A stretch of DNA of 5,058 bases from Rhodocyclaceae bacterium UBA2250 (GCA_002347285.1 DDXW01000066.1:1-5058); one strand, 5' to 3'. Positions 1 through 5,058 are shown, counted from the first letter of the stretch. The notes: generated by a model from the sequence alone, not told the origin. A program made the numbers and translations.

Positions 1-338
1 GGGCAGACCCAGCCGCAGAAGGCCTTGCCGAGCACGAAGAAGAAGGCGAAGAAGGCGACGAAGCTCATCAGCAGCGGCAGCACCATGCCGAACGTGAGCT
101 GCTGCGCGCGCACCAGCGCCTCGCCGATGCGGTGGTGGATGATGTGCTGCGTCGGGATCAGCACGCAGTAGCCGCCGTTCATCTGGTCGTAGGCGCAGGA
201 CAGCGCCGGCAGGTTGTTGGAGATCTTGTCGGCCATGTAGGTGCCGACGATCACGCTGCCATAGACGGTGACGAACAGCATGACGAGCTGCACCGCGAGG
301 CGGAAGCGCGCGAGAGTGGGGAAGAGCGTCTTAAGCAT
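1..338 (-). CDS. NapH/polyferredoxin-like 4Fe-4S binding membrane protein (N-terminal part, runs off the window)
   Basis: Reading down from ATG at 338-336, the frame stays open to the window edge and gives 112 codons plus two bases. A hydrophobic helix lies at about residues 14-35, then a loop of about 45 residues, then a second helix at about 83-103 ending in F-C-G-W-V-C-P (C108, C112). That helix-to-CxxxCP arrangement is typical of membrane ferredoxin proteins such as NapH, NosR and CcoG, in which it begins a cytoplasmic 4Fe-4S region; the later cysteines lie outside the window. The inter-helix loop, predicted periplasmic, has C48 and C58 plus an H-I-I-H-H cluster at 65-69. An AGGAG lies 9 nt upstream of the ATG. 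The start overlaps the stop of the upstream gene by 8 bp, implying translational coupling. Likely role: moving electrons across or along the inner membrane for the neighbouring uptake genes (inference). The exact subfamily (NapH, NosR-like or FtrD-like) cannot be fixed from the N-terminus. Confidence 0.82.
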   Translation of the reverse strand, partial: MLKTLFPTLARFRLAVQLVMLFVTVYGSVIVGTYMADKISNNLPALSCAYDQMNGGYCVLIPTQHIIHHRIGEALVRAQQLTFGMVLPLLMSFVAFFAFFFVLGKAFCGWVC

Positions 339-1236
339 CGCGGTGTTCTCCTGAAGCCGTGGGTTTGCGTCGGCGCAACAGCGGCGTGGCGGCGAGCATG
401 CCGATCAGCCCGAAGGCCGCACCCCAGCCCAGGCTGCGGTTGCGGTCGCCGTCCTGGCCGTAGGTGTAGTTGAAGGCCGTCAGATAGCGGCGGCCATTTG
501 CCTCTGTCGTTGTCGACAGCACGAACGCGGCACGGCGCGGGCTGTGTCCTTCGTGCTCTCCTCCTCCGGCCTTCTTCTCCGCAGGCTTGAAATCGCGCGG
601 AAACAGCACGGTGGCGATGCCCGCGGCGTCGGTCAGCACCGTGCTGCGGCTGCCGAATTCGGTCTCGAGCGTGACCGGCTGACCCGCCAGCGGCTGGCCG
701 TTGAAGCGGACGAGGAAGCGCCATTTCTCGCTTTCGCGATAACTGCCATGCTCGCGCGGCAGCGGGTCGGGCACGATCTCCAGCTCGTGTTTCGGCAGCT
801 TCAGCAATTCCTTCGGCGAATCGCCGGGATTGCCGAAATACCAGGCGGTGGAGGCCACCCTGACCGCCTCGGCGGATTCCTCGCGGGCGACCACCCAGTG
901 GTAGTTGCCGACCTTCGGCGTGGCGGGCGCAATGCGCGCGCCCTCCGGGGCGAGCGGGTATTCGACCTGCAGGCGTTCGGCCGGCCCTTCCGCCGCGAAG
1001 ACGGTCACCGTCTGCGCGGCGATGCCCTGTGGCCGCAGCAGCGCGCTGGCGCGTTCTCCCCGCGCCGCCCGGCCGGGCAGCAGCAGCGGCTGGATCGTCC
1101 ACAGGCGCGCCGTCGGCCGAGCAGCCTGCGTGGCGGCCGGCGCAGCCGCGGAAACGGCCGGCGGCGCATGATGCTCGTGCTGGGCCAGTGCGGCCGTCGC
1201 CGCGAGCAGACCGAGCGGAATCAGATAGGTTTTCAT
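331..1236 (-). CDS. Secreted, membrane-anchored DUF4198/NikK-like periplasmic protein with His-containing segments
   Basis: The 301-residue product starts with a clear signal peptide (residues 1-18, hydrophobic core ending A-L-A). The mature N-terminus begins Q-H-E-H-H, followed by an Ala/Pro-rich linker to about residue 44. The region at about 150-215 has the DUF4198 style: 'LEIVPDPLP', then a beta-sandwich-like strand pattern with 'FNGQPLAGQPVTLE' and 'TDAAGIATVLFPR'. A second His patch (E-H-E-G-H, residues 227-231) lies in a Lys/Gly-rich loop. A C-terminal helix (about 268-287) followed by RRRK should anchor it in the inner membrane with the domain outside. DUF4198 proteins, including NikK-type nickel-uptake components, are often linked to metal transport. 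It sits 11 bp after the TonB-dependent receptor gene and overlaps the Fe-S gene, so it probably acts with both. GGGAG lies 5 nt before the ATG. The family call rests on motif resemblance only; a metal-binding role is inferred from the histidines and context. Confidence 0.8.
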   Translation of the reverse strand: MKTYLIPLGLLAATAALAQHEHHAPPAVSAAAPAATQAARPTARLWTIQPLLLPGRAARGERASALLRPQGIAAQTVTVFAAEGPAERLQVEYPLAPEGARIAPATPKVGNYHWVVAREESAEAVRVASTAWYFGNPGDSPKELLKLPKHELEIVPDPLPREHGSYRESEKWRFLVRFNGQPLAGQPVTLETEFGSRSTVLTDAAGIATVLFPRDFKPAEKKAGGGEHEGHSPRRAAFVLSTTTEANGRRYLTAFNYTYGQDGDRNRSLGWGAAFGLIGMLAATPLLRRRKPTASGEHRDA

Positions 1237-1241
1237 CGTAG

Positions 1242-1246
1242 CTCCC
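1242..1246 (-). promoter_or_regulatory. Shine-Dalgarno of the DUF4198-like gene
   Basis: GGGAG lies 5 nt before the ATG at 1236, in the 11-bp gap after the receptor stop codon. It selects this start over longer open frames in the region and supports co-transcription with the receptor. Confidence 0.7.
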
Positions 1247-1247
1247 G

Positions 1248-3566
1248 TCAGAAGGTCGCGGAAACGCCGGCCATCCAGTTGCGCGGCTTGCCGACCACGA
1301 TCGACAGATCTTCACGGTTGTAGACGCCGTCGTAGGTGCCGGTCAGGTAGTTCGACTGATCGTTGGTGCCGCGCGCGGCTGACCAGTAATACTTGTCGAA
1401 CAGGTTGTTGATCTTGGCGAACAGCGACCACTTGGCGCCGAGGAAGCCGCTTTCGCGGAAGTCGTAATTCGCAGCCAGGTTCCAGAGCGTGCGGCCGGAC
1501 CATTTCTCCTGGTTGATCTCGTCGGCCCACGACCAGGAACGCGTATCCATCTCGAGAGCGACGCGCCAGCGGTCGTCCGGCTGCCAGCCGAACACCATGT
1601 TCAGCTGATGGCGCGGCACGCGCGGCACGTCGTTGCCGCCATTGTCGAAGAGGACGAGCCGGCAGGCCGTGTTCGACGGGGTGTTGTCGTAGTCGCAGGC
1701 ACCGGGTCCGCCGACGTAGGAGTTGCCGAGCGACAGGTTGAAGTTGTCGTAGTCGGTGAATTTCGCCTGGATGTAGGTATAGGCGACGTCGAGGGTGTAG
1801 GTGCGCTTGCGGTCGGTCTTGAACGCCAGTTCGAAGCCGCGGTTGCGCACGCCGCCGATGTTGTCGTACATCTGCGTCGCCAGGGTGGTCGCAGTGCTGT
1901 ACTGGCCGTTGGTGGCGAGGATGAAGTCCTTGCGGTCGATCTGGAAGACGGCCGCCTCGATCTCGGCGGCGACGCCGAACACCTCGGTCTGGGCGCGTAG
2001 CCCCAGTTCGAGGTTGAGCGCCTTTTCCGGCTTGAGGTTCTCGTTGTTGAGCGTCTTGCCGCCGGTCGGCGAGAGGCTGCCGTTGTAGAGCTGGTCGGCG
2101 GTCGGTGCGCGGAAACTGGTCGAGACGTTGCCGAAGAAATCGAGGCCGCGCCGTGCGGCGTAGCTCGCGCCGGCGCGCCAGGAAGCGACGCCGAAGCTCT
2201 TGCTGCGCTCTAAGGGGGTGAGAACTTCGTTCGTCCGGCCGGAAGAGAAGTCCAGCTTGATGTCGTCGTAGCGGCCGTTGAGCGTCACCGTCCATTGCGG
2301 CGCCGGCAGGAACTTGAATTCTCCGTAAAGCGCGTTGACGGCTTCGTCGGTGACGCTATCGGTCAGCACCGTGCCGGCGGCGACGAAGTTGGCCGGTGCG
2401 CAGGTGTAGGGCGCCGTCGTGTCCGCCCGCGTGCAGTAGTCGACTTTCGCCGTATTGAAGTTGTCATAGGTGTTGCGACGCAGGTCCAGGCCAGCCAGCC
2501 AGCCGATATTGTCGGAATGGGTACGCCATTCGGACTTGAAACCGCGCTGCACCTGATCGTAGTTGTTCATGATCGTATAGAGCCCTTGGGCACCGGGATC
2601 CGAGTCGCTGATCCCCTGGCCGTTCGCCGCCACCCGCTGCGGCGCCGACCAGAAGCCGGTGCGGTCGCGGTATTCATAGACGGTCGCGAGGAGGTTGCTG
2701 TTCGGCGTCAGGTCGTTGGCATAGGTCAGATGCAGCTTCTGCAGATTGACGTCGTACATGCGCGTGTAATCGCGGCCGATGATGCCGCGCGGATCCAGTT
2801 CCGCCTGGGTGGCGCCCTTGACCGAGCCGTGCTTGTCCTTCATGCGGTCCGATTTCTCGAAGCCGAAGGTCAGGTCGGAGGTGCCGGTGAGGAAGAAGCG
2901 CAGGTTGCCGTCGATGTTGTCGGTCTTGTAGGCCGATTGCCAGTAGTAGTCGTCGCCGGCGCGGTGGGTGACCTGCAGGTGGCCGCTGCCCCAGTCGCCG
3001 GCGAAGCCGGCGCGCGCGAGCTGGCGGTTGTAGTCCCAGGGACCCAGGTCGGCGGCGAAGGTCACGCCCTTGTATTTGGCGCCGCGCTTGGTGGTGATGA
3101 TGACGGCGCCGGTCAGCGCGTCGTCGCCGAACAGGTAGGAGGCGCCGCTCTTGATGACCTTGATCGACTCGATGTTGTCGAGGTCGATGTTCACCTTGCC
3201 GGTGCGCTCGAACACCGGCACGCCGTCGATGACGATCGCGACGCCGGGCTTCTCGCCCATGTAGCGCTGGTTCTCGATGCCGCGCAGCTTGATCTTGATC
3301 TCGTCGCCGGAGGAGAGATCGGCGGTGACGCCGGGAATCGAGCGCAGGATCTCGATCATGTTTTCGGGACGTTTTTCATCCACCGTCTGCCCGCTGATCT
3401 CGTGCATCGTTGCCGGTTCGCCGCGCTTGCCGGTAAACCGGTCGTCGATCGTGGTCGAGGTGACCTTGACTTCGCCGAGCTGGGCTTCCTGCGCCTGCGC
3501 GCCGAGCGCGCCCAACCCTGTCAGCGCGCTCAACAGCGCGCAGCGGGCCTTCGTCTTCCTTTTCAT
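1248..3566 (-). CDS. TonB-dependent outer-membrane receptor, substrate unknown (probably metal or metal complex)
   Basis: The complete 772-residue protein is of usual length for the family. A signal peptide (1-25/26, ending A-Q-A-Q) is followed by a TonB-box-like stretch, E-V-K-V-T-S (32-37). The plug domain spans about 50-160, with 'ILRSIPGV', 'KLRGIENQRY', 'VIDGVPV' and 'IESIKVIKSGASYLFGDDAL'-type motifs. The rest is a 22-strand-type barrel, including the usual 'SFRAPTADQLY' and 'NNENLKPEKALNLELG' segments, and it ends in aromatic Phe (V-S-A-T-F), the expected outer-membrane assembly signal. The only cysteines in the mature protein are two C-x10-C pairs (C378/C389 and C624/C635) in loop-like segments, probably disulfide-closed extracellular loops. 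AAGGGAG lies 7 nt upstream of the ATG. Sitting just downstream of exbB-exbD and a regulator, it is very likely powered by that Exb pair. The genes following it favour metal import over sugar import, but no residue identifies the ligand. Confidence 0.96.
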   Translation of the reverse strand: MKRKTKARCALLSALTGLGALGAQAQEAQLGEVKVTSTTIDDRFTGKRGEPATMHEISGQTVDEKRPENMIEILRSIPGVTADLSSGDEIKIKLRGIENQRYMGEKPGVAIVIDGVPVFERTGKVNIDLDNIESIKVIKSGASYLFGDDALTGAVIITTKRGAKYKGVTFAADLGPWDYNRQLARAGFAGDWGSGHLQVTHRAGDDYYWQSAYKTDNIDGNLRFFLTGTSDLTFGFEKSDRMKDKHGSVKGATQAELDPRGIIGRDYTRMYDVNLQKLHLTYANDLTPNSNLLATVYEYRDRTGFWSAPQRVAANGQGISDSDPGAQGLYTIMNNYDQVQRGFKSEWRTHSDNIGWLAGLDLRRNTYDNFNTAKVDYCTRADTTAPYTCAPANFVAAGTVLTDSVTDEAVNALYGEFKFLPAPQWTVTLNGRYDDIKLDFSSGRTNEVLTPLERSKSFGVASWRAGASYAARRGLDFFGNVSTSFRAPTADQLYNGSLSPTGGKTLNNENLKPEKALNLELGLRAQTEVFGVAAEIEAAVFQIDRKDFILATNGQYSTATTLATQMYDNIGGVRNRGFELAFKTDRKRTYTLDVAYTYIQAKFTDYDNFNLSLGNSYVGGPGACDYDNTPSNTACRLVLFDNGGNDVPRVPRHQLNMVFGWQPDDRWRVALEMDTRSWSWADEINQEKWSGRTLWNLAANYDFRESGFLGAKWSLFAKINNLFDKYYWSAARGTNDQSNYLTGTYDGVYNREDLSIVVGKPRNWMAGVSATF

Positions 3567-3573
3567 TGTTTGG

Positions 3574-3580
3574 CTCCCTT
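3574..3580 (-). promoter_or_regulatory. Strong Shine-Dalgarno of the receptor gene
   Basis: AAGGGAG, 7 nt upstream of the ATG at 3566, fixes the receptor start and is the best ribosome binding site in the window. It fits a highly expressed outer-membrane protein. Confidence 0.8.
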
Positions 3581-3582
3581 GG

Positions 3583-3603
3583 TTACAACCGCTTACAAAG
3601 CGG
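3583..3603 (-). repeat. TTGTAA direct repeat within a 6-bp-stem hairpin upstream of the receptor ribosome binding site
   Basis: On the minus strand CCGCTT-TGT-AAGCGG (3603-3589) is a perfect 6-bp stem with a 3-base loop. The hexamer TTGTAA occurs twice (3598-3593 and 3588-3583), exactly 10 bp apart, and the second copy lies in a further small dyad GGTT-GT-AACC (3590-3581). The hairpin ends 8 bases before the AAGGGAG Shine-Dalgarno. It could be a protein-binding site on one DNA face, or a leader-RNA structure affecting translation or stability. Confidence 0.45.
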
Positions 3604-3621
3604 CCGGGAGTCTATGGCCGG

Positions 3622-3635
3622 GTATGACTTAAGTA
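3622..3635. promoter_or_regulatory. Weak Fnr/Dnr-type half-site around an ACTTAAGT palindrome
   Basis: The minus strand reads ACTAC-TTAA-GTCAT when aligned to the TTGAC-N4-GTCAA pattern used by Dnr-type regulators. The right arm matches 4 of 5 bases, the left only 2 of 5. The adjoining ACTTAAGT (3627-3634) is a perfect 8-bp palindrome. The gene directly upstream encodes a regulator with the TTGA-reading helix, which makes the site worth noting, but the match is poor. Confidence 0.2.
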
Positions 3636-3636
3636 G

Positions 3637-3670
3637 TGCGACTGATCGTCGCGCGCGACGCTATGTCGCA
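3637..3670. repeat. 34-bp nested inverted repeat (operator-like dyad or RNA hairpin)
   Basis: The central 14 bp, CGTCGCGCGCGACG (3647-3660), are a perfect palindrome. After a 4-bp spacer on each side, a second pair of arms, TGCGAC (3637-3642) and GTCGCA (3665-3670), is again perfectly complementary about the same centre. On the minus-strand RNA it can fold into an outer 6-bp and an inner 5-bp stem. It begins 27 bp past the regulator stop and ends 70 bp before the receptor start. No T-run follows, so a standard Rho-independent terminator is unlikely. Confidence 0.6.
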
Positions 3671-3697
3671 GTGAAGCTTGGCGCTGGCGGGGCGGCG

Positions 3698-4387
3698 TCA
3701 GGCGGTCGCGAAATCGCGCAGCCGCGGCGGATCGAGGAGCGCGACGCGACTGCCGCGCACGTCGATGAGCCGCGCGTCGGCGAGGTCGCGCAGGGTGCGC
3801 GACAGCGCCTCGGGCGTCATGTTGAGGCGCGAGGCGATGACGCCCTTCGCGGCCGGCAGCGTCACGGTCGGGTGACCGCCGGCGGCCGATTCATGCAGGT
3901 CGAGCAGGAAGCCGGCGACGCGCTGCAGGGGGTTTTTCAGGCTGTAGGCCTCGATGTCGCGGATGATGTCGACCGTCCGGCCGGAAAGCCTGAGCAGCAG
4001 CCGTTCGACGAACCGGGGGGCGCGGCCGACCAGCGCATGGACGACCTGGCGGTCGACGTGCAGCAGTTGCGTGCCGACCAGCGCGGCGGCGAAGAAAGGC
4101 TGGGGGCAGTCGAGCAGCAGCGCCGCCTCGCCGCAGGTCTGGTCCGGGCCGATGATCTCGATGATCTTTTCCGCGCCTTCCGTGGATTGGCAGGCTTCCT
4201 TGAGCTTGCCGGCGACGACGACGAACAGTCCGGTCGAACGATCGCCCTTCTGGAACACCAGCTCGCCGCGCGCATAGCGCCGCTCGCGCGCACCGGCGGC
4301 GATCTCGGCCAGCAGCGCATCGGGCAGGGCGCCGAACAGGAAGGTCCGCTTCAGGAGGGCGATGTGGCGCGCCGCTTCGCTGCTCAC
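3698..4387 (-). CDS. Crp/Fnr-superfamily transcriptional regulator, Dnr-like (no Fe-S cysteine cluster)
   Basis: The 229-residue product has an N-terminal cyclic-nucleotide-binding-type beta barrel (about 16-125, with 'GELVFQKGDRSTGLFVVVAGKLK' character), a long dimerisation helix (about 124-148) and a C-terminal winged helix-turn-helix (about 155-215). The stretches 'EGAEKIIEI', 'IEAYSLKNPLQRV' and 'TPEALSR' closely resemble Pseudomonas Dnr as I recall it. The recognition-helix E193, S196 and R197 match the Fnr/Dnr pattern that reads TTGA half-sites. There is no N-terminal cysteine cluster (C66, C85 and C94 are the only cysteines), so it should not be a classical O2-sensing Fnr. The barrel also lacks the Arg-Ser pair that holds cAMP phosphate in Crp. 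NO or redox sensing, as in Dnr/NnrR, is plausible but inferred. The start is GTG, overlapping the exbD stop by 4 bp, with no strong Shine-Dalgarno; coupling to exbD translation likely supplies ribosomes. It probably controls the receptor operon immediately downstream, its own operon, or both. Confidence 0.92.
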   Translation of the reverse strand: MSSEAARHIALLKRTFLFGALPDALLAEIAAGARERRYARGELVFQKGDRSTGLFVVVAGKLKEACQSTEGAEKIIEIIGPDQTCGEAALLLDCPQPFFAAALVGTQLLHVDRQVVHALVGRAPRFVERLLLRLSGRTVDIIRDIEAYSLKNPLQRVAGFLLDLHESAAGGHPTVTLPAAKGVIASRLNMTPEALSRTLRDLADARLIDVRGSRVALLDPPRLRDFATA

Positions 4388-4797
4388 TGTTGCGGGGCTT
4401 CGGTGACGAAGGCGATCTTGACGATGCCGGCGCGCTGCGCGGCGGCGATGATGTCGGCGACCTTCTCGTAGCGCGTGGCGCGATCGGCGCGCAGGTGCAG
4501 CTCGGGGTTGCCCGGTGCGGCGGCCGCGAAATGCGCTTCAACCGTCGCGCGGTCGGCCGCTTCGCTGTTGAGGAACAGCCGGCCGTCGGCATCGAGCGCC
4601 AGCTGGATGGTCTTCGGCTTGTCGTCCAGTTTGGTGCTGTCGACGCGTGGCAGGTCGATCGGCACGGCCTGCTGGAACAGGGGCGCGGTGATGATGAAGA
4701 TCACCAGCAGCACGAGCATCACATCCACCAGCGGGGTGGTGTTGATCTCCGCCATCGGGGCGGCCTTGCCGCCGTCGTCGAAGCCGCCGAACGCCAT
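4384..4797 (-). CDS. exbD: ExbD/TolR-family biopolymer transport protein
   Basis: The complete 137-residue protein is of normal ExbD length. A short cytoplasmic N-terminus (1-21) leads into one transmembrane helix (about 23-43), 'PLVDVMLVLLVIFIITAPLF', carrying the essential proton-path aspartate at D25, the same position as in E. coli ExbD. A periplasmic domain of about 90 residues follows, with the family ending pattern 'HLRADRATRYEKVADIIAAAQRAGIVKIAFVTE'. ExbD works with ExbB and TonB in the inner membrane to turn proton motive force into opening of TonB-dependent receptors. AGGAG lies 6 nt before the ATG and touches the exbB stop codon; the two genes are 3 bp apart. The gene overlaps the downstream regulator start. 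TolR is the alternative, but the TonB-dependent receptor nearby and the absence of tolA/tolB here favour ExbD. Confidence 0.95.
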   Translation of the reverse strand: MAFGGFDDGGKAAPMAEINTTPLVDVMLVLLVIFIITAPLFQQAVPIDLPRVDSTKLDDKPKTIQLALDADGRLFLNSEAADRATVEAHFAAAAPGNPELHLRADRATRYEKVADIIAAAQRAGIVKIAFVTEAPQQ

Positions 4798-4800
4798 CGT

Positions 4801-5058
4801 CTACTCCTGCGCGAGGCGCGCGCCGGTGGTGAAGTAGGCGTGCAGGTCGTGGGCGAAGCCGTCGAGCTGGGCGAGGATCAGGCGGTTGGCGCGCGTCAGC
4901 GCGTTGTAGGCGAGCACCGCGGGAATCGCCACGAACAGGCCGGCGGCGGTCATGATCAGCGCCTCGCCGACCGGGCCGGCGACCTTGTCGAGCACCACCG
5001 TCGTCGCGCCCGACAGGCCGACCAGCGCGTGGTAGATGCCCCAGACGGTGCCGAACAG
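4801..5058 (-). CDS. exbB: ExbB/MotA/TolQ-family proton channel, C-terminal 85 residues (start lies outside the window)
   Basis: The frame is open from the window edge to TAG at 4803-4801. The visible part begins in the second transmembrane helix with 'LFGTVWGIYHAL', a hallmark of ExbB, continues through a short periplasmic loop, and enters the third helix 'EALIMTAAGLFVAIPAVLAYN'. The threonines in 'GTVWG' and 'IMTAAG' correspond to the conserved channel-lining threonines of ExbB. A cytoplasmic tail of about 40 residues ends in A-Q-E. ExbB forms the pentameric proton-channel shell around ExbD in the inner membrane. An in-frame ATG at 4998 is internal to the conserved region and is not the true start. 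The closely packed exbB-exbD arrangement suggests one transcript; a tonB gene may lie further upstream, but that cannot be seen. Confidence 0.95.
   Translation of the reverse strand: MFGTVWGIYHALVGLSGATTVVLDKVAGPVGEALIMTAAGLFVAIPAVLAYNALTRANRLILAQLDGFAHDLHAYFTTGARLAQE

Larger units (their letters stand above)
3567..3697 (-). promoter_or_regulatory. Regulator-receptor intergenic region, likely promoter/operator of the receptor operon
   Basis: These 131 bp are the only sizeable non-coding stretch in the window; the other junctions are 11 bp, 3 bp or overlapping. The stretch therefore probably contains the start site of the receptor transcript and possibly processing signals for the regulator transcript. 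Reading towards the receptor it holds a 34-bp nested dyad, an ACTTAAGT palindrome, two GGCCGGG copies 14 bp apart (3602-3608 and 3616-3622), and a hairpin/TTGTAA repeat next to the ribosome binding site. I see no good sigma-70 -35/-10 pair. TAGACT (3615-3610) is a weak -10 candidate without a matching -35, which would suit an activator-dependent promoter. The promoter role is inferred. Confidence 0.5.

Noticed and set aside
251..1315. 354-codon minus-strand frame overlapping the DUF4198-like gene
   Set aside because: The product is an Arg/Ala-rich low-complexity shadow. The competing frame has a signal peptide, membrane anchor, ribosome binding site and domain-like motifs.
1248..3566. Assigning the receptor a specific name (NosA/OprC copper, nickel, or siderophore receptor)
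   Set aside because: No ligand-specific residues can be recognised by eye and the context allows several metals; a name would be a guess.
2295..3632. 445-codon open frame on the plus strand opposite the receptor gene
   Set aside because: It is fully antisense to a well-supported TonB-dependent receptor, its composition (Val/Ala/Asp/Arg-rich) is typical of a GC-rich shadow, and it has no recognisable domain.
3622..3649. GTATGA half-site resembling a NikR (GTATGA-N16-TCATAC) operator
   Set aside because: The base run 16 bp further on is GATCGT, not TCATAC, so only one half is present; a 6-bp match is expected by chance.
3637..3670. Rho-independent terminator for the regulator gene
   Set aside because: The dyad is GC-rich, but on the minus strand it is followed by a mixed stretch containing TACTTAAGTC and not a T-run; on the plus strand there is no gene to terminate.
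3567..3697. Fur or Zur box in the receptor promoter region
   Set aside because: I found no AT-rich GATAAT-type 19-mer and no Zur-like palindrome. Fur-type control is not supported by what is visible here.
3566..4471. 301-codon plus-strand frame opposite the regulator
   Set aside because: It is antisense to a clear Crp/Fnr-family gene and shows no domain of its own.

Overview
The window is GC-rich and densely coded, and every convincing gene lies on the minus strand. Codon use (strong G/C at third positions), the gene families and the tight, overlapping gene junctions suggest a Gram-negative proteobacterium, probably a betaproteobacterium of the Rhodocyclales (Azoarcus/Thauera/Dechloromonas-like) type. 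The lineage is an inference from style and family resemblance, not from a marker gene.

In transcription order (high to low coordinates) the layout is as follows. (1) The 3' part of exbB enters at the window edge (5058-4801). (2) exbD follows after 3 bp (4797-4384). (3) A Crp/Fnr-superfamily regulator of the Dnr type follows, its GTG start overlapping the exbD stop by 4 bp (4387-3698). (4) Next comes a 131-bp intergenic region, the only real regulatory space in the window. It holds a 34-bp nested dyad, a palindrome with a weak Fnr-like half-site, and a small hairpin carrying a TTGTAA direct repeat just upstream of the next ribosome binding site. (5) A 772-residue TonB-dependent outer-membrane receptor (3566-1248). 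(6) A 301-residue secreted, C-terminally anchored, His-containing protein resembling the DUF4198/NikK-like periplasmic family (1236-331). (7) The 5' end of a NapH/polyferredoxin-like 4Fe-4S membrane protein that overlaps gene 6 by 8 bp and leaves the window at its first CxxxCP motif (338-1).

Taken together this looks like one self-contained uptake locus. ExbB/ExbD would energise a (probably neighbouring, unseen) TonB, the receptor would bring a substrate, most likely a metal or metal complex, across the outer membrane, the His-containing DUF4198-like protein would handle it in the periplasm, and the inner-membrane Fe-S protein would supply or take electrons, for example for metal reduction. 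The Dnr-like regulator lacks the N-terminal cysteine cluster of O2-sensing Fnr, so control by NO, redox state or denitrifying conditions is plausible. The substrate cannot be read from this sequence. Copper for denitrification enzymes, nickel/cobalt and iron are all open.

The long open frames on the plus strand and in other minus frames are GC-rich shadows of these genes. No RNA gene, mobile element, CRISPR array or convincing Rho-independent terminator was seen.
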